Positions 46,624-56,237 of a stretch of DNA of 64,000 nucleotides are shown in pieces (the stretch's first letter is position 1; each line of letters starts with the position of its first letter). The position numbers and the translations under genes were made by a program. Under the pieces are notes generated by a model. The model searched no databases. It was not told where the DNA came from and worked only from the letters and a program-made list of their open reading frames with translations. This DNA is from Nocardioides agri. Lineage in GTDB: Bacteria > Actinomycetota > Actinomycetes > Propionibacteriales > Nocardioidaceae. The stretch is taken from positions 2,319,669-2,383,668 of the forward strand of contig NZ_JACEIC010000002.1 in the NCBI RefSeq assembly GCF_013778305.1. The letters run 5' to 3'.

Positions 46624-47807
46624 TCCCCGGCATCACCGTCGTCCGGATGACCGGGGGCCGCGACCGCGACGCGCTGCCGCTGCTGGTGCTCGGGCCCTCG
46701 CTCGGCACCTCGGCGACCACGCTGTGGTCGGCGTGCGCGGCCGGCCTCACCGAGGCTTTCGACGTCGTCGCGTGGGACCTGCCCGGCCACGGGCACAACC
46801 GCTCGGTGCCCGAGGAGCCCTTCACGATGGCCGAGCTCGCCGCCGGCGTGCTCCGCGTCGTCGACGACCTGCTGACCGAGCGCGGCCAGCCGCGCGGCCC
46901 GTTCTTCTACGCCGGCGACTCCGTCGGCGGCTGTGTCGGCCTGCAGCTGATGCTCGACGCCCCCGACCGGGTCGTCGCGGCCGCGTTGCTGTGCACCGGT
47001 GCGACGATCGCCTCCCCCGAGTCGTGGGCCGAGCGGATCGCCACCGTCCGCGCGTCCGGTACGCCGGTGATGGTGGGTCCGTCCGCGGAGCGGTGGTTCG
47101 GGCCCGGCTTCGTCGAGCGCGAGCCCGACCATGCCTCGGCCCTGCTGCACGCGCTGTCCGACGCGGTCGACGAGGGCTACGTGCAGGTCTGCGGTGCGGT
47201 GGGCGGCTTCGACGCGCGGCCGGTGCTGGCGCGGATCACCGCGCCCGTGCTCGCGGTCGCCGGCTCGGCCGACCCCGCGACCCCGCCCGAGAAGCTGCAG
47301 GAGATCGCCGCCGGCGTACGGGACGGGCGGTACGTCGAGCTCGCGGGCGTCGCCCACCTCGCGCCGGCCGAGGCGCCGGCCGAGGTCGCGCGGCTGCTGC
47401 GCGAGCACTTCCTGGGAGAGGAGCCCATCGTGGTCGAGGAGATGTCCGACGGCATGCGGGTGCGCCGGGAGGTGCTCGGCGACGCCCACGTCGACCGTGC
47501 GGCCGCCGGCACGACCGACTTCACCCGGGACTTCCAGGAGCTGATCACGGCGTACGCCTGGGGCGAGGTCTGGACCCGCCCCGGCCTCGACCGGCGCTCC
47601 CGCTCCATGATCACGCTGACCGCCCTCATCGCCCGCGGCCACCACGAGGAGCTCGCGATGCACGTGCGCGCCGCGCTCCGCAACGGGCTGGGCGTCGACG
47701 AGATCAAGGAGGTCATCCTCCAGTCGGCGATCTACTGCGGCGTCCCCGACGCCAACACGGCGTTCCGGATCGCCTCCGGCGTACTGCAGGAGGAGGGCCT
47801 CCTCTAG
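46620..47807 (+). CDS. pcaDC: Fused 3-oxoadipate enol-lactonase / 4-carboxymuconolactone decarboxylase
   Basis: 395 residues. Residues about 1-265 are an alpha/beta-hydrolase (enol-lactonase, PcaD) with the nucleophile in FYAGDSVGGCVGLQL, Asp region in PVLAVAGSADPATP, and His in GVAHLAPAEAP. Residues 275-395 are the decarboxylase (PcaC): RREVLGDAHVDRA, then TRPGLDRRSRSMITLTALIA and IYCGVPDANTAFR. This PcaL fusion is known in Streptomyces and Rhodococcus. The TTG start follows GGAGGAG and overlaps the pcaB stop. Last gene of the operon; repeat C follows immediately. Confidence 0.94.
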   Translation: MIPGITVVRMTGGRDRDALPLLVLGPSLGTSATTLWSACAAGLTEAFDVVAWDLPGHGHNRSVPEEPFTMAELAAGVLRVVDDLLTERGQPRGPFFYAGDSVGGCVGLQLMLDAPDRVVAAALLCTGATIASPESWAERIATVRASGTPVMVGPSAERWFGPGFVEREPDHASALLHALSDAVDEGYVQVCGAVGGFDARPVLARITAPVLAVAGSADPATPPEKLQEIAAGVRDGRYVELAGVAHLAPAEAPAEVARLLREHFLGEEPIVVEEMSDGMRVRREVLGDAHVDRAAAGTTDFTRDFQELITAYAWGEVWTRPGLDRRSRSMITLTALIARGHHEELAMHVRAALRNGLGVDEIKEVILQSAIYCGVPDANTAFRIASGVLQEEGLL

Positions 47808-47895
47808 CCGTTGAGTTGGGCCCCGTTCTCGGTTGAGTTGGGCCGCGGTCGCGAGCGAGGCCCAACTGGCGGGTGACTGGGGCCCAACTCAACGG
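47808..47895. repeat. Intergenic palindromic repeat C (nested hairpins)
   Basis: Outer arms 47808-47824 and 47879-47895 are perfect 17-bp complements (CCGTTGAGTTGGGCCCC). Inside is a second stem AGTTGGGCC/GGCCCAACT (47836-47844 and 47859-47867). GTTGAGTTGGG therefore occurs twice directly and once inverted. The left arm starts right after the pcaDC stop; the right arm contains the stop codon of the WYL regulator. It is probably a bidirectional terminator. Confidence 0.75.
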
Positions 47896-48836
47896 GCGGC
47901 GTAGAGGCCCGCGAGCTCGGTCCCGATCCGCGCCAGCTCGGCCTGGACGGTCGCGGGCTCGAGCACCTCGACCATCGAGCCCCAGCCGGCGAGGTTGCGG
48001 GCGATGTCGCGTGGCGTGGGCGCGGCGATCCGCACCCGGCTGCGCCCGTCGTCGAGCTCCTCCTCGGCGTGGCAGTGACGGCCGAAGTGGTCGCGCAGGA
48101 TCGGGACGAACCTGGTCTCGATGAGCACGGTGGCCCAGGTGCGGGACCGCCTCCGCTCGACCTCGCCGACGACGTCCCGCCAGGCCCGGTCGAGCGCGAA
48201 GTCGTCGGGGCGCTCCGCCGGCTCGTCGGTCAGGTCAGCCTCGACGACTCGGTCGACGCGGAAGGTGCGCTGGCCGCGCTCGGTGCCGGCGATGAGGTAC
48301 CAGGTCTCGTCCTTGTCGACGAGCCCCCACGGGTCCACCACGCGCACCGACCGCTCCCGCTGGGCGTTGGCGTAGGTGAGCCGCACCTTCCGGCGCCGGA
48401 CCACCGCGTCCTGGAGCAGGTCGACGATCCCCGGCCGCGGCCGGTCGAGGCCGCTCCAGGACGTGCGGTCGCTCATCGTCGCGCTCGCGGCCGCCTCGGC
48501 CTCGGCGCGGAAGGTCTGCGGCAGCGCGCGCACGAGCTTGCGCAGGGCGGTCCTGGCCTCCCCGGAGACCGTGGCCGCCGGACCGACCAGGAGGAAGAGG
48601 GCCTGAGTCTCGGCCGCGGACAGCCCACTCAGATCGGTCCGCGCCCCGCCGACGAGCGCCCAGCCGCCACCGCGCCCGGGCTGCGGGTAGACCGGGATGC
48701 CGGCCGCCGCCAGGGCCTCCAGGTCGCGCCGGGCCGTCGCCACCGACACCTCCAGCTCCCCGGCGAGGTCGGCGGCGGTCACTCGTCCCCGGTGCTGGAG
48801 GAAGAGGAGGGCCGCGACGAGCCGGTCTGCGCGCAT
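47889..48836 (-). CDS. DeoR-type HTH, WYL-domain transcriptional regulator
   Basis: 315 residues. N-terminal winged helix MRADRLVAALLFLQHRGRVTAADLAGELEVSVATARRDL, then the WYL domain (about 130-210, with DKDETWYLIAGT and RTFRVDRVVE) and the C-terminal WCX region. WYL proteins bind nucleotides or other small ligands. The ATG with upstream GGGAGG is used. It is divergent from a VOC-family gene; a 25-bp palindrome in the gap is the probable operator. Confidence 0.9.
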   Translation of the reverse strand: MRADRLVAALLFLQHRGRVTAADLAGELEVSVATARRDLEALAAAGIPVYPQPGRGGGWALVGGARTDLSGLSAAETQALFLLVGPAATVSGEARTALRKLVRALPQTFRAEAEAAASATMSDRTSWSGLDRPRPGIVDLLQDAVVRRRKVRLTYANAQRERSVRVVDPWGLVDKDETWYLIAGTERGQRTFRVDRVVEADLTDEPAERPDDFALDRAWRDVVGEVERRRSRTWATVLIETRFVPILRDHFGRHCHAEEELDDGRSRVRIAAPTPRDIARNLAGWGSMVEVLEPATVQAELARIGTELAGLYAAR

Positions 48837-48854
48837 GCCGCGAACCTCCCCCAC

Positions 48855-48879
48855 AAAGTGCTCAGTTGGTGAGCACTTT
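48855..48879. promoter_or_regulatory. Perfect inverted repeat between WYL regulator and VOC gene
   Basis: Arms AAAGTGCTCA and TGAGCACTTT with a 5-nt spacer (GTTGG). Located 18 bp before the WYL start and about 47 bp before the VOC start. It should be the binding site of the divergently coded WYL protein. Confidence 0.7.
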
Positions 48880-48925
48880 AGCCGGGAGAGTGGAGGCAAT
48901 CAGTCGCGAACGAGAGGACAAGCCC

Positions 48926-49366
48926 ATGTTGCGAGGACTCACCACCGTCACCGCCGTCGTCGACGACGTCAGCGCCGCCGTGAGCTGGTACGCCGAGCTC
49001 CTCGGCATCGAGCCGTACTTCTCCAACGAGGTCGACGGCAGGCCGGCGTACGTCGAGTTCCGGATCGGCGACTTCCAGCACGAGCTCGGGTTCATCGACG
49101 CGCGGTTCGCGCCGCCCAGCCAGGTCGGCCGCAACGTCGGCGCGGCGCTCACCTACTGGGCCGTCGACGACGTCGAAGGCACCTACGAGCGGCTGCTCTC
49201 GATGGGCGCCACCCCGCACGACGGGGTCACCGAGCGCGGTCCGGGCTTCGTCACGGCGTCGGTGCTCGACCCGTTCGGCAACGTCCTGGCCGTGATGTAC
49301 AACCAGCACTACCTCGACACCGTCGAGGCGACCCAGGGCGTCCGACACCACGTCGGCGAGCGTTGA
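48926..49366 (+). CDS. VOC/glyoxalase-family protein
   Basis: 146 residues with the paired beta-alpha-beta-beta-beta units of the vicinal oxygen chelate fold. The string VTAVVDDVSAAVSWYAELLGIEPYF opens the first unit; VTERGPGFVTASVLDPFGNVLAVMYN closes the second. It may be a glyoxalase I-like, dioxygenase or drug-binding protein; the metal ligands cannot be assigned safely. The ATG after GAGAGGA is used. It is divergent from the WYL regulator and is its probable target. Confidence 0.82.
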   Translation: MLRGLTTVTAVVDDVSAAVSWYAELLGIEPYFSNEVDGRPAYVEFRIGDFQHELGFIDARFAPPSQVGRNVGAALTYWAVDDVEGTYERLLSMGATPHDGVTERGPGFVTASVLDPFGNVLAVMYNQHYLDTVEATQGVRHHVGER

Positions 49367-49385
49367 GGCCGCGAGCTGCTGGCGC

Positions 49386-49883
49386 TCAGGCGAGCTGCAG
49401 CCGCCAGCTCTGCCCGACCAGGTCCCGACCGAAGCTGTGGTGCCGCTCCTCCTCGACGAGGGAGAACCCGAGGGACTGGTAGATCCGGCGCGCCGAGGCG
49501 AGGACGTCGTTGGTCCACAGCACCACGGCTTCGTAGCCGGTGGCACGCGCGAAGGAGAGGCACTCCTCCACGAGCCTGGTGCCGAGCCCGAGGCCGCGGG
49601 CAGCAGGCGTCACGAGGAGGATGCGGAGCCGGGCGACGCCGGGCTCGTCCCCGGAGACCAGGAGGACGGAGCCGGCGCGCTCGCCGTCGACCTCGCCGAT
49701 CCAGGCCGCCTCGCGCTGAGCGTCGTGGCTGGTGGCGAACTCGGCGACGATGCGGGCGACCAGGGCCTCGAAGTCGGAGTCCCAGCCGAACTCCCGGTCG
49801 TACGCCTCCCCGTGGGCCATGACCATCCAGCCCAGGTCGCCGGGCCGGTCGGCTCGTCGGATCGCGACCCGCCGCTCGTCCAT
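49386..49883 (-). CDS. GNAT-family N-acetyltransferase
   Basis: 165 residues. The acetyl-CoA site is LRILLVTPAARGLGLGTRLVEECLSFAR, followed by AVVLWTNDVLASARRIYQSLGFSLVEEE. The ATG chosen (MDERRVAIRRADRPGDLGWMV) follows GGGAGGTG; a GTG eight codons earlier overlaps the TetR operator. The N-terminal GDLGWMVMAHGEAYDREFGWD resembles MarR-fused acetyltransferases. It is divergent from a TetR gene, with a palindrome between the two. Confidence 0.85.
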   Translation of the reverse strand: MDERRVAIRRADRPGDLGWMVMAHGEAYDREFGWDSDFEALVARIVAEFATSHDAQREAAWIGEVDGERAGSVLLVSGDEPGVARLRILLVTPAARGLGLGTRLVEECLSFARATGYEAVVLWTNDVLASARRIYQSLGFSLVEEERHHSFGRDLVGQSWRLQLA

Positions 49884-49899
49884 CCCGCTCACCTCCCGC

Positions 49900-49924
49900 A
49901 CTGACACAACTGTTTCAGTACTCT
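49900..49924 (+). promoter_or_regulatory. TetR operator and -10 box upstream of the TetR gene
   Basis: A 20-bp interrupted palindrome ACTGACACAA/CTGTTTCAGT (49900-49919; 16 of 20 bases symmetric) runs into the -10 box TACTCT (49919-49924), which is 6 nt from the ATG of the TetR gene. Repressor bound there would cover the promoter. Confidence 0.55.
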
Positions 49925-49930
49925 AGCCCG

Positions 49931-50515
49931 ATGACCGAGGCGCCGACGAGGCCGTCCGCACGGCAGGTCCAGCTCCTCGACGCGGCCTACGAGTACGTCC
50001 TCGAGCACGGCCTGACCGACCTCTCGCTGCGCCCGCTCGCCGCCGCGATCGGCTCGAGCCCACGCGTGCTGATGTTCCTGTTCGGCAACAAGGACGGCCT
50101 CGTCAGGGCGCTGCTCGCCCGGGCCCGGGTCGAGGAGCTCGCGCTCATCGAGCAGCTCGACCGCGACCGACCGACCGCGTCGTCCGGACTGGCGGAGGCC
50201 ACAGAGCTGGTCTGGTCCTGGCTGCGGGCGTCGGGTCACCGGCGCCTGCTGAGGCTCTGGGTCGAGGCGTACGCCAGGTCGGTCGTCGAGCCGGACGGCG
50301 CCTGGGCCGGATTCGCGTCGACGACCGTGGATGACTGGCTCGGTGTCCTCGCCCGCTGCCAGCCGGAGGCCGAGCGCGACAGCGCCGAGGGCGCCGCCCG
50401 CCGCACCCTCGCCCTGGCGGTCCTGCGGGGCTGCCTGCTCGACCTGGTCGCGAGCGGCGACGAGGCCCGGGTCGACGCGGCCATGGCTGATCACCTCAGC
50501 CGGGCCGGCACCTAG
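49931..50515 (+). CDS. TetR-family transcriptional regulator
   Basis: 194 residues. HTH near residues 30-50: LTDLSLRPLAAAIGSSPRVLMFLFGNKDGLVRALL. The recognition helix SSPRVLMFLFGNK differs from the common GVSKGTLYYYFKNK-like form, but this form is seen in other TetR proteins of the class. The leaderless promoter overlaps its own operator, suggesting autoregulation. Divergent from a GNAT acetyltransferase gene. Ligand unknown. Confidence 0.88.
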   Translation: MTEAPTRPSARQVQLLDAAYEYVLEHGLTDLSLRPLAAAIGSSPRVLMFLFGNKDGLVRALLARARVEELALIEQLDRDRPTASSGLAEATELVWSWLRASGHRRLLRLWVEAYARSVVEPDGAWAGFASTTVDDWLGVLARCQPEAERDSAEGAARRTLALAVLRGCLLDLVASGDEARVDAAMADHLSRAGT

Positions 50516-50536
50516 CAGGTACGTCGCCCGCTCGGG

Positions 50537-51580
<1,044 letters not shown>

Positions 51581-51656
51581 TCAGCGGGCTCCGGACCGCA
51601 CGCTTCCCAGTGTCCAGCCTGTCGGTCGCGGACACCTCGGCGCCGCGGCGCTCCAC

Positions 51657-52538
51657 TCAGACGCAGGCGGCGACGATCTCCGCGACCCGGCGGACGGCCG
51701 GGGAGTCGTCGCCGGCCCGGGTGGCGAGCGCGAGGTCGATGGTGGGCGCGTCGGTGAGCGGCACGTAGGCGACGCCGTCGAGCCCCAGGGAGCGGACCGG
51801 CTCGGGGACGAGCGCGACGCCGAGGCCGGCGGCGACGAAGACGACCAGCGTCGCGGTCTCGCCGACCTCGAGCACCGACGAGGGCGTGAAGCCCGCGGCC
51901 GCGCACGCCTCGAGCACCCGCGCGTGCACCGAGGACCGGTGGCCCGACGGGTGCATCACGAACGCCTCCGTCGCCAGCGACGACAGCGCGATCCGGCTGC
52001 GGCCGGCGAGCGGGTGACCGGCCGGGAGTACGGCGACCAGGCGCTCGGTGCGCAGCGGTCGGACGTCCAGATCCCCCTGGTTGAGCGGGTCTGGGCGCAG
52101 CAGTGCGATGTCGTAGGTGCGGTCGTGCAGTCCGGCGACCAGCTGCGGGGACAGCAGCTCGCCGCGCAGCTCGAGGTCGACGTCCGGCAGTGCCGCGCGC
52201 ACCTCGCGGGCCGCGCGGGGCAGCACGTCGTACGTCGCGGTGCCGATGAAGCCGACCGAGACGCGGCCGGCGCGTCCGGAGGCCAGGAGCGCCATGTCGT
52301 CCTCGGCGCGGGTGACGTCGGCCAGCACCGTCCGCGCGTGCTCGGCGAACCGCGCGCCGGCCTCGGTCAGCTCGACCCGTCGGGTGGTGCGGGTGAAGAG
52401 CGGCGTGCCGAGCTCGCGCTCGAGCTGCTTGACCTGCTGGGAGAGCGCGGGCTGGGCGATGTGCAGCCGCGCGGCCGCGCGCCCGAAGTGCTGCTCCTCG
52501 GCGAGCACGGCGAACGAGCGCAGGTGCCGGAGCTCCAT
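51657..52538 (-). CDS. LysR-family regulator divergent from pcaFIJ
   Basis: 293 residues. The N-terminal HTH is LRHLRSFAVLAEEQHFGRAAARLHIAQPALSQQVKQLE (residues 3-40); the rest is a periplasmic-binding-like effector domain. The LysR gene is divergent from pcaF, 70 bp between starts, the classical arrangement for a positive regulator of thiolase/transferase genes in aromatic catabolism; a PcaQ- or CatR-like role (sensing a muconate or adipate intermediate) is inferred. The ATG is set by TAAGCT 6 nt upstream. Confidence 0.88.
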   Translation of the reverse strand: MELRHLRSFAVLAEEQHFGRAAARLHIAQPALSQQVKQLERELGTPLFTRTTRRVELTEAGARFAEHARTVLADVTRAEDDMALLASGRAGRVSVGFIGTATYDVLPRAAREVRAALPDVDLELRGELLSPQLVAGLHDRTYDIALLRPDPLNQGDLDVRPLRTERLVAVLPAGHPLAGRSRIALSSLATEAFVMHPSGHRSSVHARVLEACAAAGFTPSSVLEVGETATLVVFVAAGLGVALVPEPVRSLGLDGVAYVPLTDAPTIDLALATRAGDDSPAVRRVAEIVAACV

Positions 52539-52544
52539 GCATTC

Positions 52545-52550
52545 AGCTTA
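52545..52550 (-). promoter_or_regulatory. -10 box of a leaderless lysR promoter
   Basis: TAAGCT on the minus strand, 6 nt before the ATG of the LysR gene. The site lies within the region CTTATCAATCAAG (52547-52559), a plausible part of the LysR binding region. Confidence 0.5.
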
Positions 52551-52596
52551 TCAATCAAGCGGGATTCGGTATTGGCACCGACACAGTGGTGCGACC

Positions 52597-52602
52597 TACG
52601 GT
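52597..52602 (+). promoter_or_regulatory. -10 box of a leaderless pcaF promoter
   Basis: TACGGT followed by GGGGGC and the ATG of pcaF. TTGGCA at 52572-52577 could be a -35, with a long spacer of 19 nt. The purine run could act instead as a weak ribosome-binding site. Confidence 0.45.
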
Positions 52603-52608
52603 GGGGGC

Positions 52609-53780
<1,172 letters not shown>

Positions 53781-53784
<4 letters not shown>

Positions 53785-54440
53785 CCGCACGCATCTGCGA
53801 CACGGTCGCGGAGGCCGTCGACGGCATCGCGGACGGCTCCACCGTCCTGGTCGGCGGGTTCGGCCTCGCCGGCATGCCCGTCGAGCTCATCGACGGCCTG
53901 ATCGAGCAGGGCGCGACCGACCTGACCGTGGTCTCCAACAACGCAGGCAACGGCGACACCGGACTGGCCGCGCTGCTGGCCAAGGGGCGGGTGCGCAAGG
54001 TGATCTGCTCGTTCCCGCGGCAGTCGGACTCCTACGTCTTCGACGGCCTCTACCGCGAGGGCAAGGTCGAGCTCGAGCTGGTGCCGCAGGGCAACCTGGC
54101 CGAGCGGATGCGCGCCGCCGGGGCCGGGATCGGCGCGTTCTTCTGCCCGACCGGCGTCGGCACCCCGCTCGCCGAGGGCAAGGAGACCCGCGAGATCGAC
54201 GGCCGGACGTACGTGCTGGAGTACCCCATCCGCGGTGACGTGGCCCTGGTCGGCGCGCACGCCTCCGACCGGATGGGCAACGTCGTCTACCGCAAGACCG
54301 CCCGCAACTTCGGGCCGGTGATGGCGACCGCCGCGGCGACCACGATCGTGCAGGTGCGGCAGGTCGTCGAGGTGGGTGGGCTCGACCCGGAGAAGGTCGT
54401 CACGCCGTCGATCTACGTGGACCGGGTGGTGGCCGTATGA
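53781..54440 (+). CDS. pcaI: 3-Oxoadipate CoA-transferase, alpha subunit
   Basis: 219 residues of the CoA-transferase family I alpha class. VLVGGFGLAGMPVELIDGL (CoA-binding glycine loop), LTVVSNNAGNGDTGLAALL and FFCPTGVGTPLAEGKETREIDG are typical of PcaI. The enzyme transfers CoA from succinyl-CoA to 3-oxoadipate. GTG start overlaps the pcaF stop; its own stop overlaps the pcaJ ATG (ATGA). Confidence 0.94.
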
Positions 54441-55081
54441 CGATCTCGGCCGGACTGAGCAAGGACGAGATGGCAGCGCGGGTCGCGCAGGACATCCCGC
54501 ACGGCGCCTACGTCAACCTCGGCATCGGCCAGCCCACGCTGGTCGCCGACCACCTCGACGCCGGCTCCGGCGTGGTGCTGCACACCGAGAACGGCATGCT
54601 CAACATGGGCCGGGCGGCGGTCGGCGACGAGGTCGACGGCGACCTCCTCAACGCCGGCAAGGTCCCGGTCGTCGAGCCGCCCGGGGCGGCCTACTTCCAC
54701 TCGGCGGACTCGTTCGCGATGATGCGCGGCAGCCACCTCGACGTGTGCGTCCTGGGCGCCTTCCAGGTCAGTGCGGGCGGCGACATCGCCAACTGGCACA
54801 CCGGTGCGCCCGACGCGATCCCGGCCGTCGGCGGGGCGATGGACCTCGCGATCGGGGCCAAGCAGGTCTTCGTGATGATGACGCTCTTCGCCAAGGACGG
54901 CACGCCCAAGCTGGTGCCGGAGTGCACCTACCCGCTCACCGGCGTCGGCTGCGTCTCGCGGGTCTACACCGACGTCGCGGTCTTCGAGGTCGGCGGACCG
55001 GAGGTCGTCGTCGTCGAGACGTTCGGGACGTCGTACGACGACCTCGCGGCGCGCCTCGACGTCCCGCTGCGACAGGGCTGA
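54437..55081 (+). CDS. pcaJ: 3-Oxoadipate CoA-transferase, beta subunit
   Basis: 214 residues. The catalytic Glu that forms the CoA thioester lies in VLHTENGMLNMG; YVNLGIGQPTLVADHL at the N-terminus is typical of beta subunits. The frame coupled to pcaI makes a 1:1 heterodimer likely. Last gene of pcaFIJ; a secreted propeller protein starts 52 bp downstream and may be a separate unit. Confidence 0.94.
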   Translation: MTISAGLSKDEMAARVAQDIPHGAYVNLGIGQPTLVADHLDAGSGVVLHTENGMLNMGRAAVGDEVDGDLLNAGKVPVVEPPGAAYFHSADSFAMMRGSHLDVCVLGAFQVSAGGDIANWHTGAPDAIPAVGGAMDLAIGAKQVFVMMTLFAKDGTPKLVPECTYPLTGVGCVSRVYTDVAVFEVGGPEVVVVETFGTSYDDLAARLDVPLRQG

Positions 55082-55133
55082 GACCACAGGCCGGCCCTGG
55101 ACAGGCCGCCCTGTGGCGGGGCAAGGTCGAGGC

Positions 55134-56237
55134 ATGCGACGTCTCGGGAACCTCGCCCTGTCCACCCTGCTCGTCGGAGCCGCGTTCGCCGGAGGCCCGG
55201 CAGCCGCCGGTCCCGGCCACGATCATCGGCACGACCATGGCCACGGTCACGGGCTGTCGTTCACCGAGTCGGTGATCGACGCCGACCAGGGGTTCCGCGG
55301 GCTCGACGCGGTCGACCGCCGTACGGCGTGGGTGACCGGCGGCAGCGCGTCGGGCGGACCCGGCCGGGTCTTCCGGACCGTTGACGGCGGCCGGACCTGG
55401 CAGGACGTGAGCCCGCCGGACACGACCGGGCTGCTCTTCCGCGACGTCGAGGCGCGCAGCGCCACCGAGGCCGTGATCCTCGCGATCGGGCCGGGCGACG
55501 CGTCGCGGATCTACCGGACCACCGACGGCGGGGCGACCTGGACCGCCGCGTTCGTCAACGACGACCCGGCCGCGTTCTACGACTGCATGGCCTTCTTCCC
55601 GGGTGGCAGGAAGGGGCTGGCCCTGAGCGACCCGGTCGCCGGGAAGTTCCGGATCCTCGCCACCCGCGACGCCGGCCGGTCGTGGACCGTGCTGCCGAGC
55701 AGCGGGATGCCCGCGGCGGTGCCCACCGAGGCCGGCTTCGCCGCGAGCGGCGACTGCCTCGTGACGGCCGGACGGTCGGCGTACTTCGGATCGGGTGGCG
55801 CCGTCTCGCGGGTCTTCCGCTCGGACGACCGCGGCCTGACGTGGACCGCGACCGACTCCACGATCCCGCCGGGGGAGGCCGCGGGCGTGTTCGCGCTGGC
55901 GTTCCGCACCCCGACCGAGGGCGTCGCCGTCGGTGGCGACTTCGCCGAGCCCGCGGACGGCGTCGACGCCGTGGCGACGACGCGCGACGGGTGGACGTGG
56001 CGCAACGCCGGAGACCTGACGCACCTCGCCGAGGACGCGGCGTACGTCCCGCGCGGAGGGCACCTGCTCCTCGTCACCGGCCAGTCCGGCGACGTGATGG
56101 GCACCAGCCTCAGTCGCGACGGCGGCCGGAGCTGGACCAAGGTCAGCGACTCGGGCTGGCACGCGCTCGACTGCACCCCGGACGGGTCGTGCTGGGCGGC
56201 GGGCGCCGGCGGCCGGGTCGCGCGGCTGGCTCGCTAG
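55134..56237 (+). CDS. Secreted BNR/YCF48-like beta-propeller with His-rich N-terminus
   Basis: 367 residues. Signal peptide (MRRLGNLALSTLLVGAAFAGGPAAAG is too long to quote whole; the core is ALSTLLVGAAFAG), followed by a His-rich stretch GPGHDHRHDHGHGHG (residues about 26-40). The rest holds at least five Asp-box strands: VDGGRTWQDV, TDGGATWTAA, RDAGRSWTV, DDRGLTWTA and RDGGRSWTKV. These make a propeller of the sialidase/HCF136 type; sialidase catalysis is not supported because no Arg triad was traced. Probably a carbohydrate- or metal-binding exported protein. It converges on a flavoprotein gene, with both stops in one CTAG. Confidence 0.8.
   Translation: MRRLGNLALSTLLVGAAFAGGPAAAGPGHDHRHDHGHGHGLSFTESVIDADQGFRGLDAVDRRTAWVTGGSASGGPGRVFRTVDGGRTWQDVSPPDTTGLLFRDVEARSATEAVILAIGPGDASRIYRTTDGGATWTAAFVNDDPAAFYDCMAFFPGGRKGLALSDPVAGKFRILATRDAGRSWTVLPSSGMPAAVPTEAGFAASGDCLVTAGRSAYFGSGGAVSRVFRSDDRGLTWTATDSTIPPGEAAGVFALAFRTPTEGVAVGGDFAEPADGVDAVATTRDGWTWRNAGDLTHLAEDAAYVPRGGHLLLVTGQSGDVMGTSLSRDGGRSWTKVSDSGWHALDCTPDGSCWAAGAGGRVARLAR

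Noticed and set aside
55134..56237. Propeller protein as an active sialidase
   Set aside because: Asp-boxes alone also occur in non-enzymatic propellers; the catalytic Arg triad, Tyr and Glu could not be traced.
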